A program made the position numbers and the translations under genes. A DNA stretch of 38,239 nucleotides, taken from positions 1-38,239 of IMG/VR virus record IMGVR_UViG_3300020478_000024; one strand, written 5' to 3'. Shown in pieces: positions 24,690 through 32,490 of this stretch. The notes under the pieces are model-generated. The model was not told where the DNA came from. It was given only the letters and a program-made list of their open reading frames with translations, and made no database searches. This DNA is from a virus. How positions within the stretch are numbered: position 1 is the stretch's first letter; each line of letters opens with the position of its first letter.

Positions 24690-25077
24690 TATCCTTTCTT
24701 CTAGGTACTTGTATTGTCCATGCTCCACCTTCAAGATCAACCATCTCAAACTCGGAAGCATTCTTCTTTCTTTGTTTCTCTTCTTTCTCTCTTTCTACCA
24801 ACTCTTTCTCACGTCCAGGTTCAGGTTGAATCTCACCATAGTGTTTATCTGTCCAGATTTCTGGATGCTCATGACAATCAAAGAACTCTAGGATACTAGA
24901 GTCAACCATATGATAAAGAGTATCCCATGTTAATGTACTACGCAGTTTCTCTGCTATGTAATCAATCTGATTCTCTGACATAGAGACATCATCATCTTTA
25001 AACAGATACTCACCTCTTACTGCTACCAACTCATTCAAGTTAATGAGTATAGAGTTGTCATTATAAATGGCTCTCAT
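24655..25077 (-). CDS. Protein of unknown function next to gp55
   Basis: 140 residues. Residues 1-60 (MRAIYNDNSILINLNELVAVRG) look like a beta-alpha domain; residues 85-140 are charged, with a Glu/Lys-rich helix (EREKEEKQRKK) and an Asp/Ser-rich tail. The start overlaps the gp55 stop as ATGA and the end overlaps the KOW-like gene by 35 bases. No family is recognised. Confidence 0.65.
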   Translation of the reverse strand: MRAIYNDNSILINLNELVAVRGEYLFKDDDVSMSENQIDYIAEKLRSTLTWDTLYHMVDSSILEFFDCHEHPEIWTDKHYGEIQPEPGREKELVEREKEEKQRKKNASEFEMVDLEGGAWTIQVPRRKDNDLTRNDSDSD

Positions 25078-25568
25078 CGATTGTTCATCCTCGTTTCTAT
25101 ATTTTCTTTTATGCTACCCATGTCTGAATAAGACTGATTCATACCTGCCATATCACCTTCATAAGTTTCAGTGTACATGACCTCTTGATACCCAGACTTC
25201 TCTAGGATCTTACTCTTAATTTCTAACTGACGCTTCTCTTTCTGTATTCTTCTTAAGAAAGCGTAATATATGATCTGGGTGAAATAAGCAAAAGGATTAG
25301 ATGATTTCTCTGGATTAAAGTTATCAATATATTGCAAGCAGTTCTCAATGCCATCACAAATCATATCTTCCCTGAACATATAGTTCACGAAGTTTGGCTT
25401 GTATGATAGATGTGTAGCAATCTTTAAAAAGCAGTCACCAATATAGTTTGGAACACGTGGTTTATCCTTACCACCAAGAGAAGCACGAGCAACCTTTCCT
25501 TTATAAGCAACTATAGCCTCTAGAAACTCTCGGTTATTTACATAGTACTCGGTCTTTGCTTTTGCCAT
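25074..25568 (-). CDS. 55: Late-transcription sigma factor, T4 gp55-like
   Basis: 164 residues; binds host RNA polymerase and directs it to late promoters (TATAAATA-type) together with the gp45 clamp. The region NPFAYFTQIIYYAFLRRIQK (about 91-110) corresponds to sigma region 2 that melts and reads the -10 element. T4 gp55 has 185 residues. A near-perfect host-type promoter (25595-25623) lies immediately upstream and makes it an early gene. Confidence 0.92.
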   Translation of the reverse strand: MAKAKTEYYVNNREFLEAIVAYKGKVARASLGGKDKPRVPNYIGDCFLKIATHLSYKPNFVNYMFREDMICDGIENCLQYIDNFNPEKSSNPFAYFTQIIYYAFLRRIQKEKRQLEIKSKILEKSGYQEVMYTETYEGDMAGMNQSYSDMGSIKENIETRMNNR

Positions 25569-25594
25569 GCATCTTAATCTTTTTTGCTAACGGT

Positions 25595-25623
25595 AGTATA
25601 GTATAAAATACTTGTTTTGTCAA
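25595..25623 (-). promoter_or_regulatory. Strong host sigma70-type promoter for gp55
   Basis: TTGACA at 25623-25618 on the minus strand, 17 bases, TATACT at 25600-25595: the same pair and spacing as the primase promoter. The predicted start leaves a leader of only about 20 bases before the ATG at 25568. Confidence 0.85.
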
Positions 25624-25629
25624 CGGGGC

Positions 25630-25658
25630 TTGACAACCCCAAACAAACCTAGTACAAT
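25630..25658 (+). promoter_or_regulatory. Divergent host sigma70-type promoter
   Basis: TTGACA at 25630-25635 on the plus strand, 17 bases, then TACAAT at 25653-25658. It points toward the Sm-like gene at 25698-26096 and uvsW, opposite to all genes here, so it would make an antisense or small RNA. A dyad (GGGG..TTGACAA..CCCC, 25625-25640) covers its -35 box. Confidence 0.6.
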
Positions 25659-25697
25659 AACTCTGTCAAGGGTTCAGGGATAAGTCTCTAGAAACTT

Positions 25698-26096
25698 TTA
25701 GCTGTTATTAAAGATCTTCTCCAACATAATTTTTGTTTGTTTAACAGATCCTAGGTATCCCATCTGTTTAGTAAGACCTTTACCATTAACATTAGTAGGT
25801 ATTTCACCATCTAATTCAAGATGCTTTTCATAGAAGTGTGCTATCTTTTTATCTAATTCTGTTATAGTAACTACTTGTTTCATTTTAACTACAAACATAG
25901 TTTCATATGTAGCAGTCATCCATTCTTTTAAATGAAATCCTTCTATAGCCCTATTACCTCTTTTCTGGATAATACGTTCTACAATCATAGGATTATCAAC
26001 CAATAAAGAATCTTCATCTGGCATGTAAGAAACTTTAGCAATAAGTTCTTCACCAGTTACTAACTTTAAAGTTGCATAGAATTCTTCTTCCATCAT
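25698..26096 (-). CDS. Sm-like protein D
   Basis: 132 residues. The core ATLKLVTGEELIAKVSYMP, LLVDNPMIVERI, then EWMTATYETMFVVKMKQVV matches the other Sm-like proteins, with a longer C-terminal helical extension (ELDKKIAHFYEKHLELDGE). The start overlaps the UvsW stop: ATGATG with TGA. This paralogue lies about 10 kb from the other three, next to gp55. RNA binding is inferred from the fold. Confidence 0.65.
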   Translation of the reverse strand: MMEEEFYATLKLVTGEELIAKVSYMPDEDSLLVDNPMIVERIIQKRGNRAIEGFHLKEWMTATYETMFVVKMKQVVTITELDKKIAHFYEKHLELDGEIPTNVNGKGLTKQMGYLGSVKQTKIMLEKIFNNS

Positions 26097-27559
26097 GTAT
26101 CTAATAAGTTAACCTTAATAATTTCATATTTAAAATTCTCTTCCTGGTATATCCTTAAACGTTCTTCTAAATGCTTTAATGTATAATTATCCCTACGTCC
26201 TGATATATCATCTGCAATATCATATAGAGTAGCAATATGTTTACCTTCTCCTTTACGAAGGACCCTACCTATAGATTGGAGGTTACGAATTCTAGATTTG
26301 GATGGGGATGCAAATATAATGTTATGTAATCTTTTGATGTTAATCCCTGTAGAGAAGGTGCCATACGAAGCAATGATAATAGCATTGTCTTCGCTCTCGG
26401 TTAAAGATCTGACTTCCTCCCTATCAGTGACATCGGTAGATCCATGTACTATAAACACTTTACGTGTCTTTCCCACAGAACTATTTATTAAATCATAAAG
26501 AGGTTCACCATGTTTTTCTACATAGTTGTATAAGACTAGAGTATTCCCTTCAAGATCATTAACTAGATTCTTAATAAGGTTATTTCTCTTTTCATTTTCT
26601 ACAAGATATTCCATCTCGGAATGATAGTCAGGAAAGTATTTGTAAGTATGTTCACACAACAATACTTTTATTCTAAATTTAGAAAGATGACCTTTCTTGA
26701 TTAGAGTATCAGTTTTAGTTACTTCTGAACATGGACCAAACAATCCCTCCAGTACCCATTTATGTGTCTTACTTCCAGATAGTGTACCAGTAAAACCGTA
26801 CCTAAACTTTGCATTATGAAGTTTTGTCATAATACCTGTTAAAGATTTTGCTTGAAACAGGTGTGCTTCGTCACCTATCACACAATCAATGTCATCAAAA
26901 TATCTTTTAGGAAATTTATAGATTGATTGCCACGTAGATATGATAATATGCTTATCAGTATGCCTATCCTTACCACCATATATCTTATGAACATATTCTT
27001 CAGCATTCCAACCGTAGCTACTAAAGTCCTTGACCATTTGTTCCACGAGGGACGTAGTAGGTACGATGATGAGCGTCTTCTTGTTGGAGGCGCAATAATA
27101 TCTGACTATGGAGTATATCATAAGAGACTTCCCAGACCCCGTTGGAGAAAGAAATAGTCCTCTGTTATCTTTTAATGCTTTATAGACAGTGAAGTACTGA
27201 TAGTCTCTTGGTTTGACCTTACAAACCTTATTCATAAAAGCTGCAACACCCTTTGGTGTAATAAAACTATTCTTGACTTCTAGATTTCCATACCAATCAC
27301 TTTTATTATATGATATTGTATATCTTCTCTCTGCACACCAGTCTTTTACATGTTTAAGTAAACCATTATACATCACACCTGTAGCAGGAGAGTATAGATG
27401 GATCATCCCATCCCAATACTTGTACCTAGCTTGTCTTTTTAAATACTTTGCGTCTGGAAGTTCAAATGAAAAATAATCTGCTAACTCATGATGGACATAT
27501 TGCTCGCAGTCAATTTTCATATTGACTTCATTCCTTTTGGTGATGATGAGATGAGACAT
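26093..27559 (-). CDS. uvsW: Recombination helicase UvsW
   Basis: 488-residue superfamily 2 helicase that unwinds branched DNA and R-loops and helps switch from origin to recombination-dependent replication. Motif I PTGSGKS at 139-145, DEAH at 230-233, FTGT at 256-259, motif VI QSIGRVLRKG at 428-437. Length matches T4 UvsW (about 500). The start overlaps the uvsY stop (TAATG), so the recombination mediator and the helicase are co-translated. Confidence 0.95.
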   Translation of the reverse strand: MSHLIITKRNEVNMKIDCEQYVHHELADYFSFELPDAKYLKRQARYKYWDGMIHLYSPATGVMYNGLLKHVKDWCAERRYTISYNKSDWYGNLEVKNSFITPKGVAAFMNKVCKVKPRDYQYFTVYKALKDNRGLFLSPTGSGKSLMIYSIVRYYCASNKKTLIIVPTTSLVEQMVKDFSSYGWNAEEYVHKIYGGKDRHTDKHIIISTWQSIYKFPKRYFDDIDCVIGDEAHLFQAKSLTGIMTKLHNAKFRYGFTGTLSGSKTHKWVLEGLFGPCSEVTKTDTLIKKGHLSKFRIKVLLCEHTYKYFPDYHSEMEYLVENEKRNNLIKNLVNDLEGNTLVLYNYVEKHGEPLYDLINSSVGKTRKVFIVHGSTDVTDREEVRSLTESEDNAIIIASYGTFSTGINIKRLHNIIFASPSKSRIRNLQSIGRVLRKGEGKHIATLYDIADDISGRRDNYTLKHLEERLRIYQEENFKYEIIKVNLLDT

Positions 27560-28035
27560 TACGTACTCCCATTAATAAATTTCTCCCATTCAATGGCACT
27601 CTTGATTGCAAACCCTCTATTAGATACTTGCTTCATTACCTGATCTAGGAAATAGAGCATCTGATCTACAAACTTAATCTTTGCTTCTAGATTAATAAGG
27701 TCCTCGTCTCCTTCGAGGTATATTTTCATTTTGTCTTGAGTCTTTATACTATTACCAAATGGTTTTTCAGCATATACTCTTGCGTCAGCTTCTCCTCCAT
27801 AGTACTCACGCTTCTCCTTAACCATTTTCCTGTATTCAAACTCAAGAGAGGTTTTGATCTGTGAAATGTCAGTATAATGGTTTAGATATTTATTATGCTG
27901 AAAAGGAATTTCCAGCGCAAGTTTAGCAAGGTCTTCCGAATACTCCTTGTTCTTAAACTGGAAGTTTATTTCGGCATCCCCTGCCCAGGTTTCTTTAATT
28001 TTTTCAAAGCGATGATGTAGTTGGGTTATGTTCAT
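27559..28035 (-). CDS. uvsY: Recombination mediator UvsY
   Basis: 158 residues; loads UvsX onto gp32-coated single-stranded DNA. The helical pattern EIPFQHNKYLNHYTDISQ and YRKMVKEKREYYGG matches UvsY, and its position beside uvsW fits T4-like cyanophages. T4 UvsY has 137 residues. Stop and start overlap the neighbours by TAATG and ATGA. Confidence 0.9.
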   Translation of the reverse strand: MNITQLHHRFEKIKETWAGDAEINFQFKNKEYSEDLAKLALEIPFQHNKYLNHYTDISQIKTSLEFEYRKMVKEKREYYGGEADARVYAEKPFGNSIKTQDKMKIYLEGDEDLINLEAKIKFVDQMLYFLDQVMKQVSNRGFAIKSAIEWEKFINGST

Positions 28036-28547
28036 TTAATAATTTTAAAGTTCTTATCACGTATAGTATATTTGAAATATTTGAATGTTACATTTGCAGT
28101 AAAGAATTCTATATCATTAACTGTAGCATCAAATGATATATCAGTCAAACTGACTGGAAATAACCTCTCAAAGTCTATGTAAAATATAGGAACGAATGAG
28201 GAAGACTGCACTTCTAACTGTGCTCTGGAGTATTCTACACCTCCCTCTTGATGTTCTTCTGCTCCTCCATTCTGTTTAATCCAATTCCATATAGAGGTGT
28301 AATTCATTAGATCTTCATCTATAATAAATGAAACTACAAAATCTCCATAAGTTACACCACCACCAGGGATGATAGGATACTCACGAAACCTTGTAGCTAC
28401 TTCAGTAAATGGCATTTGAACATCAGGTATGTTCGCTCGTTGGCAAAAGAAATCCGTACCTTCAAACTTCTCCAGTTTCATTTTGAAACCAGTAGGTGTT
28501 AAAAAGTTTCTATTTTTAGGTTGTTCTTTATACCAATCAGCAGTCAC
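28032..28547 (-). CDS. Tail-tube-like structural protein (gp19/gp54-type)
   Basis: 171 residues, starting with GTG. The pattern KMKLEKFEGTDFFCQRANIPDVQMPF and GDFVVSFIIDEDLMNYTSIWNWIKQ resembles the T4 gp19 tail-tube fold, like the gp19 gene at 34456-35076. A second tube-type protein is expected in myoviruses at the baseplate-tube junction (gp54) or the tube terminus (gp3), so such a role is likely. A GATAAATA late-type element lies 23-30 bases upstream. It overlaps uvsY by ATGA. Confidence 0.75.
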   Translation of the reverse strand: MTADWYKEQPKNRNFLTPTGFKMKLEKFEGTDFFCQRANIPDVQMPFTEVATRFREYPIIPGGGVTYGDFVVSFIIDEDLMNYTSIWNWIKQNGGAEEHQEGGVEYSRAQLEVQSSSFVPIFYIDFERLFPVSLTDISFDATVNDIEFFTANVTFKYFKYTIRDKNFKIIK

Positions 28548-28568
28548 GTCAACTTCCCAAGCTTTCTA

Positions 28569-28835
28569 CTATTTATCTGGGCTCGTCTGGTGTGTATAAT
28601 TGTAATCCGTAATCATTGCAAACAATTTCGTATGCAAATGTCTTAAATATTGTTGCTCTACATCAGGTCTTGATGGAAATGATGGCCACTGTTCTAGAAA
28701 GAAACACACGCAATTGTATAGTAATCTCGTTTCTTTAATTCCCATTTCTGATACACAACGCCAAGACTCATCATCTACTGGAGGAATCCAAACAGGTTCC
28801 TCTTGATCATCTGGGTTGTTGCTGTAAACGGTCAT
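28569..28835 (-). CDS. Small protein of unknown function (88 residues)
   Basis: Begins MTVYSNNPDDQEEPVWIPPVDDESW and ends HQTSPDK. It has several Trp, Tyr and Cys residues and an amphipathic helix LLYNCVCFFLEQWPSF. No membrane helix is long enough. Start overlaps the preceding 86-residue gene as ATGA. Late structural or regulatory role cannot be decided. Confidence 0.65.
   Translation of the reverse strand: MTVYSNNPDDQEEPVWIPPVDDESWRCVSEMGIKETRLLYNCVCFFLEQWPSFPSRPDVEQQYLRHLHTKLFAMITDYNYTHQTSPDK
28570..28577 (-). promoter_or_regulatory. Possible late promoter for the tube-like protein
   Basis: GATAAATA on the minus strand, 23 bases before the GTG start. It overlaps the stop of the 88-residue gene. 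The same octamer occurs inside genes, so it is only a candidate. Confidence 0.45.
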
Positions 28836-29092
28836 GCTTCAACTGCATTATTGTCCTTATCATGTCGTTGATAAGCAGCAGGTGTTCGTGTACTATTGTC
28901 TGCTTTCCTTGCTTGATATGTACCAGGTGTTCTTGTGCTATTGTCTGCTTTACGTGCCTGGTAATCAGCGTTCCAATCTTTCCAAGAGACAGTACTCCAA
29001 CCCTCGTCGTCTCCAGAATAAAGTGATTTACTTACACTTCCTGGTTGAGGATCAGATTCTGTATTATTAGATTCGTGTCTTTTATAAGTCAT
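28832..29092 (-). CDS. Small repeat-containing hydrophilic protein
   Basis: 86 residues. Two 15-residue repeats, YQARKADNSTRTPGT (44-58) and YQARKADNSTRTPAA (59-73), are followed by a partial YQRHDKDNN; the N-terminus TYKRHESNN resembles the partial copy. The protein is basic, lacks hydrophobic core and is probably disordered. The gene begins 14 bases past the gp23 terminator, so it relies on read-through or an unseen promoter. A weak CTAAATAG lies right before the ATG. Confidence 0.7.
   Translation of the reverse strand: MTYKRHESNNTESDPQPGSVSKSLYSGDDEGWSTVSWKDWNADYQARKADNSTRTPGTYQARKADNSTRTPAAYQRHDKDNNAVEA
28874..28963 (-). repeat. Two tandem 45-base repeats within the 86-residue gene
   Basis: Repeat 1 is 28919-28963 and repeat 2 is 28874-28918. 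Base differences between them are mostly at third codon positions, while 13 of 15 residues are identical. This suggests the protein repeat is under selection rather than a recent DNA duplication. Confidence 0.8.
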
Positions 29093-29105
29093 AATACTAT
29101 TTAGA

Positions 29106-29135
29106 CAAAAAAAAGAGAGTCCCGAAGGACTCTCT
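29106..29135 (-). terminator. Intrinsic terminator after gp23
   Basis: On the minus strand AGAGAGTCC, UUCG-type loop (TTCG), GGACTCTCT, then a run of eight T. The 9-bp stem is perfect (29127-29135 with 29114-29122). It lies 23 bases after the gp23 stop and is the clearest terminator in the window. Confidence 0.93.
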
Positions 29136-29158
29136 TGGTGTGCGAATGTGAACTTGAA

Positions 29159-30580
29159 TCACATGAGGTTTGTAACTTGAACACGACGATAGTACATGTT
29201 GGCATTTGCTGTAAGCGTTTCTCCATCTGGAGTGCCGTTGTATGCACCATTCGTGGTAACGTATGGGTTGGATACCATGCCGTAACGTGTCTTGAAACCA
29301 ATCTTCGGTTGGAAGGTATTGGGATCAATAGAACGGACCATCTGTAGGGGAACATATGGGCAGTAGAATAGTCCTGCGTCATATGGGGAAGTACCCTTGT
29401 ATCCAATAACGTAGTAATGCTTGTCGGACAAGTTAGCAGCATATGGGTCAACGTAGACCTTAATGCGACCGTTGATTGTACCAACCGCAAGGTTACCAGT
29501 GTCATCAACCTGACCGATGGAAGGACCACCAGCACCATTAAGTCCACTGCTATAGTCGAGAACTCCTGCCATAGCCAAAGCACTTGCAACGTCTGCAGAG
29601 CAGATGAGGAAGTTACCCTTTCCACGACGAGTCTCTTGGGCAATAGCGTTAGCGTCACGCTCTACCTGATAAAGAAGACCCTTGAATTTCTCAACAGACC
29701 ACCGACCGTTGCTGTCAACGTCGAGATCAAAGATGCCAGCATTGGCAACGTTGTTTTGTGCGCCCTTCTTGGCGACTGTATAGACTGTACGAACAACTTC
29801 ACGGTTGATTTCAGCGAGAACCTCACTAGACAGAATGTTAGCGAGTTCCTGCTCGGCATCTAGACCATGAATTGCTTTCAAGTCTTGAGCAAGTTCTAGA
29901 GTGTACTCTGCTTTGAGTGCCCTGGACTTTGCAGTCACAGAAGTCTTCTCAATGCTGAATGACATCTCACGGAACAGTGAGTCAGACTCACCCATTTTTT
30001 CTAGGTTCTCCCTAGTCATACCATGAGCAACTTCGTAAGTTCCAGCAGTGCTGTCATTTAGAAGTGCAGGGTTATTACCATCGGAAGTACCATTACCAGA
30101 AGCTGATGTACCAGCACCTGTACGAACGGCATAAGATCCTGCTGTATCTCCGTCATCATCTGCAGAGAATCCAGTATCTGGTTCGTTGAATAGTGCTTCC
30201 TCTCCGTCTTGCTTCTCGTAGCGAGAACGCATAGCGAAGATCAGTCCTGTAGGACCACTCATTGGTTGAACGCCACATACGTCATATGCCATAAGGTTAG
30301 GCATAGCACGACGAACGAGGCTAATAAGGACAGGATCGAAACCTGCCAAGCCAGCTGTATTGGAACTACCCAATGCAGATCCAGCGGGAGATACAGTACC
30401 AGCACCAAGTGCGTTTACTGCTACCTCATTAAGCATGCCACGCTCTTCACGCATGGAACGCTCTTGATTTTCCAAAAGAACTGCGGTCACTGACTTCTTA
30501 TAGCGATCTCCTACTTCAGGAGCTCCCTCATGATTGAGAACAGGTGCCCACTTCTCTTGGAGTTTTTCTGCGTTAAACAT
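29159..30580 (-). CDS. 23: Major capsid protein precursor, T4 gp23-like
   Basis: 473-residue HK97-fold capsid subunit. The N-terminal arm (about 1-55) is expected to be removed by gp21 protease; LNE at 50-52 fits the L/I-x-E cleavage pattern, with VAVNALG after it. Core segments such as DPVLISLVRRAMPNLMAYDVCGVQPM and YFNGTPDGE-like C-terminal strands match marine gp23. Length is near T4 gp23 (521), as usual slightly shorter in cyanophages. No perfect late octamer lies directly upstream, so it is probably transcribed from the gp22 promoter. A strong terminator follows. Confidence 0.95.
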   Translation of the reverse strand: MFNAEKLQEKWAPVLNHEGAPEVGDRYKKSVTAVLLENQERSMREERGMLNEVAVNALGAGTVSPAGSALGSSNTAGLAGFDPVLISLVRRAMPNLMAYDVCGVQPMSGPTGLIFAMRSRYEKQDGEEALFNEPDTGFSADDDGDTAGSYAVRTGAGTSASGNGTSDGNNPALLNDSTAGTYEVAHGMTRENLEKMGESDSLFREMSFSIEKTSVTAKSRALKAEYTLELAQDLKAIHGLDAEQELANILSSEVLAEINREVVRTVYTVAKKGAQNNVANAGIFDLDVDSNGRWSVEKFKGLLYQVERDANAIAQETRRGKGNFLICSADVASALAMAGVLDYSSGLNGAGGPSIGQVDDTGNLAVGTINGRIKVYVDPYAANLSDKHYYVIGYKGTSPYDAGLFYCPYVPLQMVRSIDPNTFQPKIGFKTRYGMVSNPYVTTNGAYNGTPDGETLTANANMYYRRVQVTNLM

Positions 30581-30610
30581 TTTTTTACTCTAAAGAAAGT
30601 GTGTTATGAT

Positions 30611-31795
30611 CTAGGTTTGTTGCCACCTTTCGATTGCAGTCATATAAGCAGCCATTGCTGGTGCCAATGTCTCATCTACTGGTGCCTCATCACTTGCTTC
30701 GGCAGCGGGTGCCTTTGGTGAAGCAGGGAAATAGGACTCACGAAGAGTCTTGAGTTTTTCAGCGAATTTCTCCTCTGTATCAAACTCAACTGCCTCTGCC
30801 AATTTAGCAAGCTTATCTGCCTGGGTATCTGCTAGTCCTTCTGAAATATTTTTCAGAACAACTGTACGTGCAGATTCATTCAGACGCTTATTAATTTCCA
30901 CATTGCGCTCAATCTGTTCATTAAGACGCTCTTCCATCTTACGAAGATCTTCTGTCAAACCCTCAACAACTTCAACTTTGTCGTCGGGGATATTAATATA
31001 ATGCTCGTTAAAGAGATTCTTAAGACCTGAAATGAAATCTTCTGTGATTTCGTTCCTGATTCCACGGTCTATAGCGATCTGGTTCTCTTCTAACCAGTTC
31101 TGAACGGCGTACTTACATGTACCGTTCACTTCCTCGGCAAGTTCCTTCTTAATCTCTACGGACTTTGCTTCGAGTTGTGTCTTAAACTGCTCCTCAAGTT
31201 TCGCCCATTCTTCATTTAACTTGGACTTAACGGCAGCTTCAAAGATTGTTTTTGCTTTTTCTTTGAACTCTTCAGTGAGTTCTGTTCCTTCTGTCAATGC
31301 GTCAACATCAGAGGACATGTCAACTTCTTCAAACGAAGGCTTGATAGGATACTGTACATCAGGACCTGTTGTTGTTCCATGAGTAATGCTGTGATTGAAC
31401 TTGGGTTCAGAACCAGCAGGCTCATCTTTACCAGAACCATTAGCACGTTGTTGGGGATCACCAGATACTGCAGAAATAGGGGCTGATGCTTTAGCACCTG
31501 GATTATCTTCACCTTCCTCATTACCATCTGGTACAGGACCACCGTTGTCAGTAATAGATTGTCCTGCTTGAGCAACATTAGTACTCAAATCTGCTGCATG
31601 TCCAGTGCGTCCTTCGGGAGCACCTGCAGCACCATTCACGGCACCTTTAGTTTGTGAGTTAGCGTGATAAGAATCACCACCAGGAATGATAGTAGCTGCA
31701 ATAGATCCCATCGGTTCTTGTCCAAGAGTTTCGGCAAGTTCTTTGTGAGATTCAGTTACAAACTCCTCAAACTTTTCGTTTAGCATATCTGACAT
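30611..31795 (-). CDS. 22: Prohead core scaffold, T4 gp22-like
   Basis: 394 residues; the acidic, coiled-coil core on which the prohead shell assembles and which gp21 degrades. Residues 1-150 are Gly/Pro/Asn-rich and flexible, 160-330 strongly helical with heptads (KSVEIKKELAEEV, EERLNEQIERNVEINKRL). It sits between gp21 and gp23 as in T4. Longer than T4 gp22 (269), mainly in the N-terminal linker. A TATAAATA late promoter lies 41-48 bases before the ATG, with AAGGGG as Shine-Dalgarno. Confidence 0.85.
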   Translation of the reverse strand: MSDMLNEKFEEFVTESHKELAETLGQEPMGSIAATIIPGGDSYHANSQTKGAVNGAAGAPEGRTGHAADLSTNVAQAGQSITDNGGPVPDGNEEGEDNPGAKASAPISAVSGDPQQRANGSGKDEPAGSEPKFNHSITHGTTTGPDVQYPIKPSFEEVDMSSDVDALTEGTELTEEFKEKAKTIFEAAVKSKLNEEWAKLEEQFKTQLEAKSVEIKKELAEEVNGTCKYAVQNWLEENQIAIDRGIRNEITEDFISGLKNLFNEHYINIPDDKVEVVEGLTEDLRKMEERLNEQIERNVEINKRLNESARTVVLKNISEGLADTQADKLAKLAEAVEFDTEEKFAEKLKTLRESYFPASPKAPAAEASDEAPVDETLAPAMAAYMTAIERWQQT

Positions 31796-31835
31796 TTGAG
31801 TTTCCCCTTAAATTATTCTGATAATTATCTGTTTT

Positions 31836-31843
31836 TATTTATA
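31836..31843 (-). promoter_or_regulatory. Late promoter TATAAATA for gp22-gp23
   Basis: Perfect octamer on the minus strand, 41 bases before the gp22 ATG and just after the gp21 stop. Between it and the ATG lies a GATAATTATC palindrome. It probably also supplies gp23. Confidence 0.85.
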
Positions 31844-31845
31844 AA

Positions 31846-32490
31846 TCATAGAGTTGTTAGGAAGTGTTCAAAGACTTTAAGAGTCTTTTCTTCCAATTCA
31901 CTCTTTGATGCTTGACTGATAGCCTGGTGGTATTTAGCAACAGTAGTTTCTTTTAAAATACCATTGTTCCACACCCACTCTTTACCTTCCATGATTCCAT
32001 TAACGAATGCATCAGGTGCAGATGGGTCTGCTACTATATCAGCAGCAGTGGCAAGCATAAAGTCATCCATAACATAGGCAACACCCTCTTGCTTATCAAG
32101 AGTACCCATGCCTCTAGAAGAAACACCGAGTTTCACTCCTTCACCTAATAGTGACTTGGCAATCTTGCCATTAGGAGTGTCAAGTATTTGTGCTTTACCG
32201 ATGAAGTTATTACCTTCTGCTTCTAGTTTAGTAATCCTGTGAGACACACGATCTAGATTTACAGTAGGACCATCGGGGTGACCTAATTCACCCAGAGCAC
32301 GACCTGGTTTAATGTATTCTTCATTATATCTTTTTACCTCATTTTCGAGAACCTTAAAAGGATAAATCCTTCCATTGCGATTCTTCACTTCAGATTGGAG
32401 GAAGACACCTTCAATGTAAAGTCTCTTTTGTCCATCCTGTTCTTCGGTGAGGACCTCAATATTTTCAATGCTCTCGGTAATAAGTTTCAT
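31846..32490 (-). CDS. 21: Prohead protease, T4 gp21-like
   Basis: 214-residue serine protease of the herpesvirus-assemblin-like class that cleaves gp22, gp23 and itself during head maturation. The conserved region NRNGRIYPFKVLENEVKRY, His71 in ELGHPDG and the serine motif VSSRGMG at 123-129 match gp21. Close to T4 gp21 (212). The ATG overlaps the upstream 66-residue gene as ATGA. Confidence 0.94.
   Translation of the reverse strand: MKLITESIENIEVLTEEQDGQKRLYIEGVFLQSEVKNRNGRIYPFKVLENEVKRYNEEYIKPGRALGELGHPDGPTVNLDRVSHRITKLEAEGNNFIGKAQILDTPNGKIAKSLLGEGVKLGVSSRGMGTLDKQEGVAYVMDDFMLATAADIVADPSAPDAFVNGIMEGKEWVWNNGILKETTVAKYHQAISQASKSELEEKTLKVFEHFLTTL

Larger units (their letters stand above)
25569..25697. 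promoter_or_regulatory. Back-to-back regulatory region between gp55 and an Sm-like gene
   Basis: The longest non-coding gap in the window. It holds the gp55 promoter, the divergent plus-strand promoter, and a third TTGACA on the minus strand (25669-25664) with no good -10. CTTGACA and TGTCAAG form inverted copies about 28 bases apart. No convincing terminator or open frame is seen. Confidence 0.55.

Noticed and set aside
302-27900. Late-type octamers inside genes (nrdA near 305, uvsX near 11650, gp44 near 19135, uvsW near 26475, uvsY near 27890)
   Set aside because: They match the late consensus but lie inside coding sequence, not at suitable distances from a start; they show how often the octamer arises by chance in AT-rich DNA.
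29101-29658. Long minus-strand frame inside the gp23 gene (185 codons)
   Set aside because: It lies in another frame of the well-supported capsid gene and has a low-complexity, leucine/threonine/valine-rich composition without any recognisable motif.
29417-29863. Plus-strand open frame of 148 codons opposite gp23
   Set aside because: Antisense to conserved gp23 codons, with no recognisable domain.
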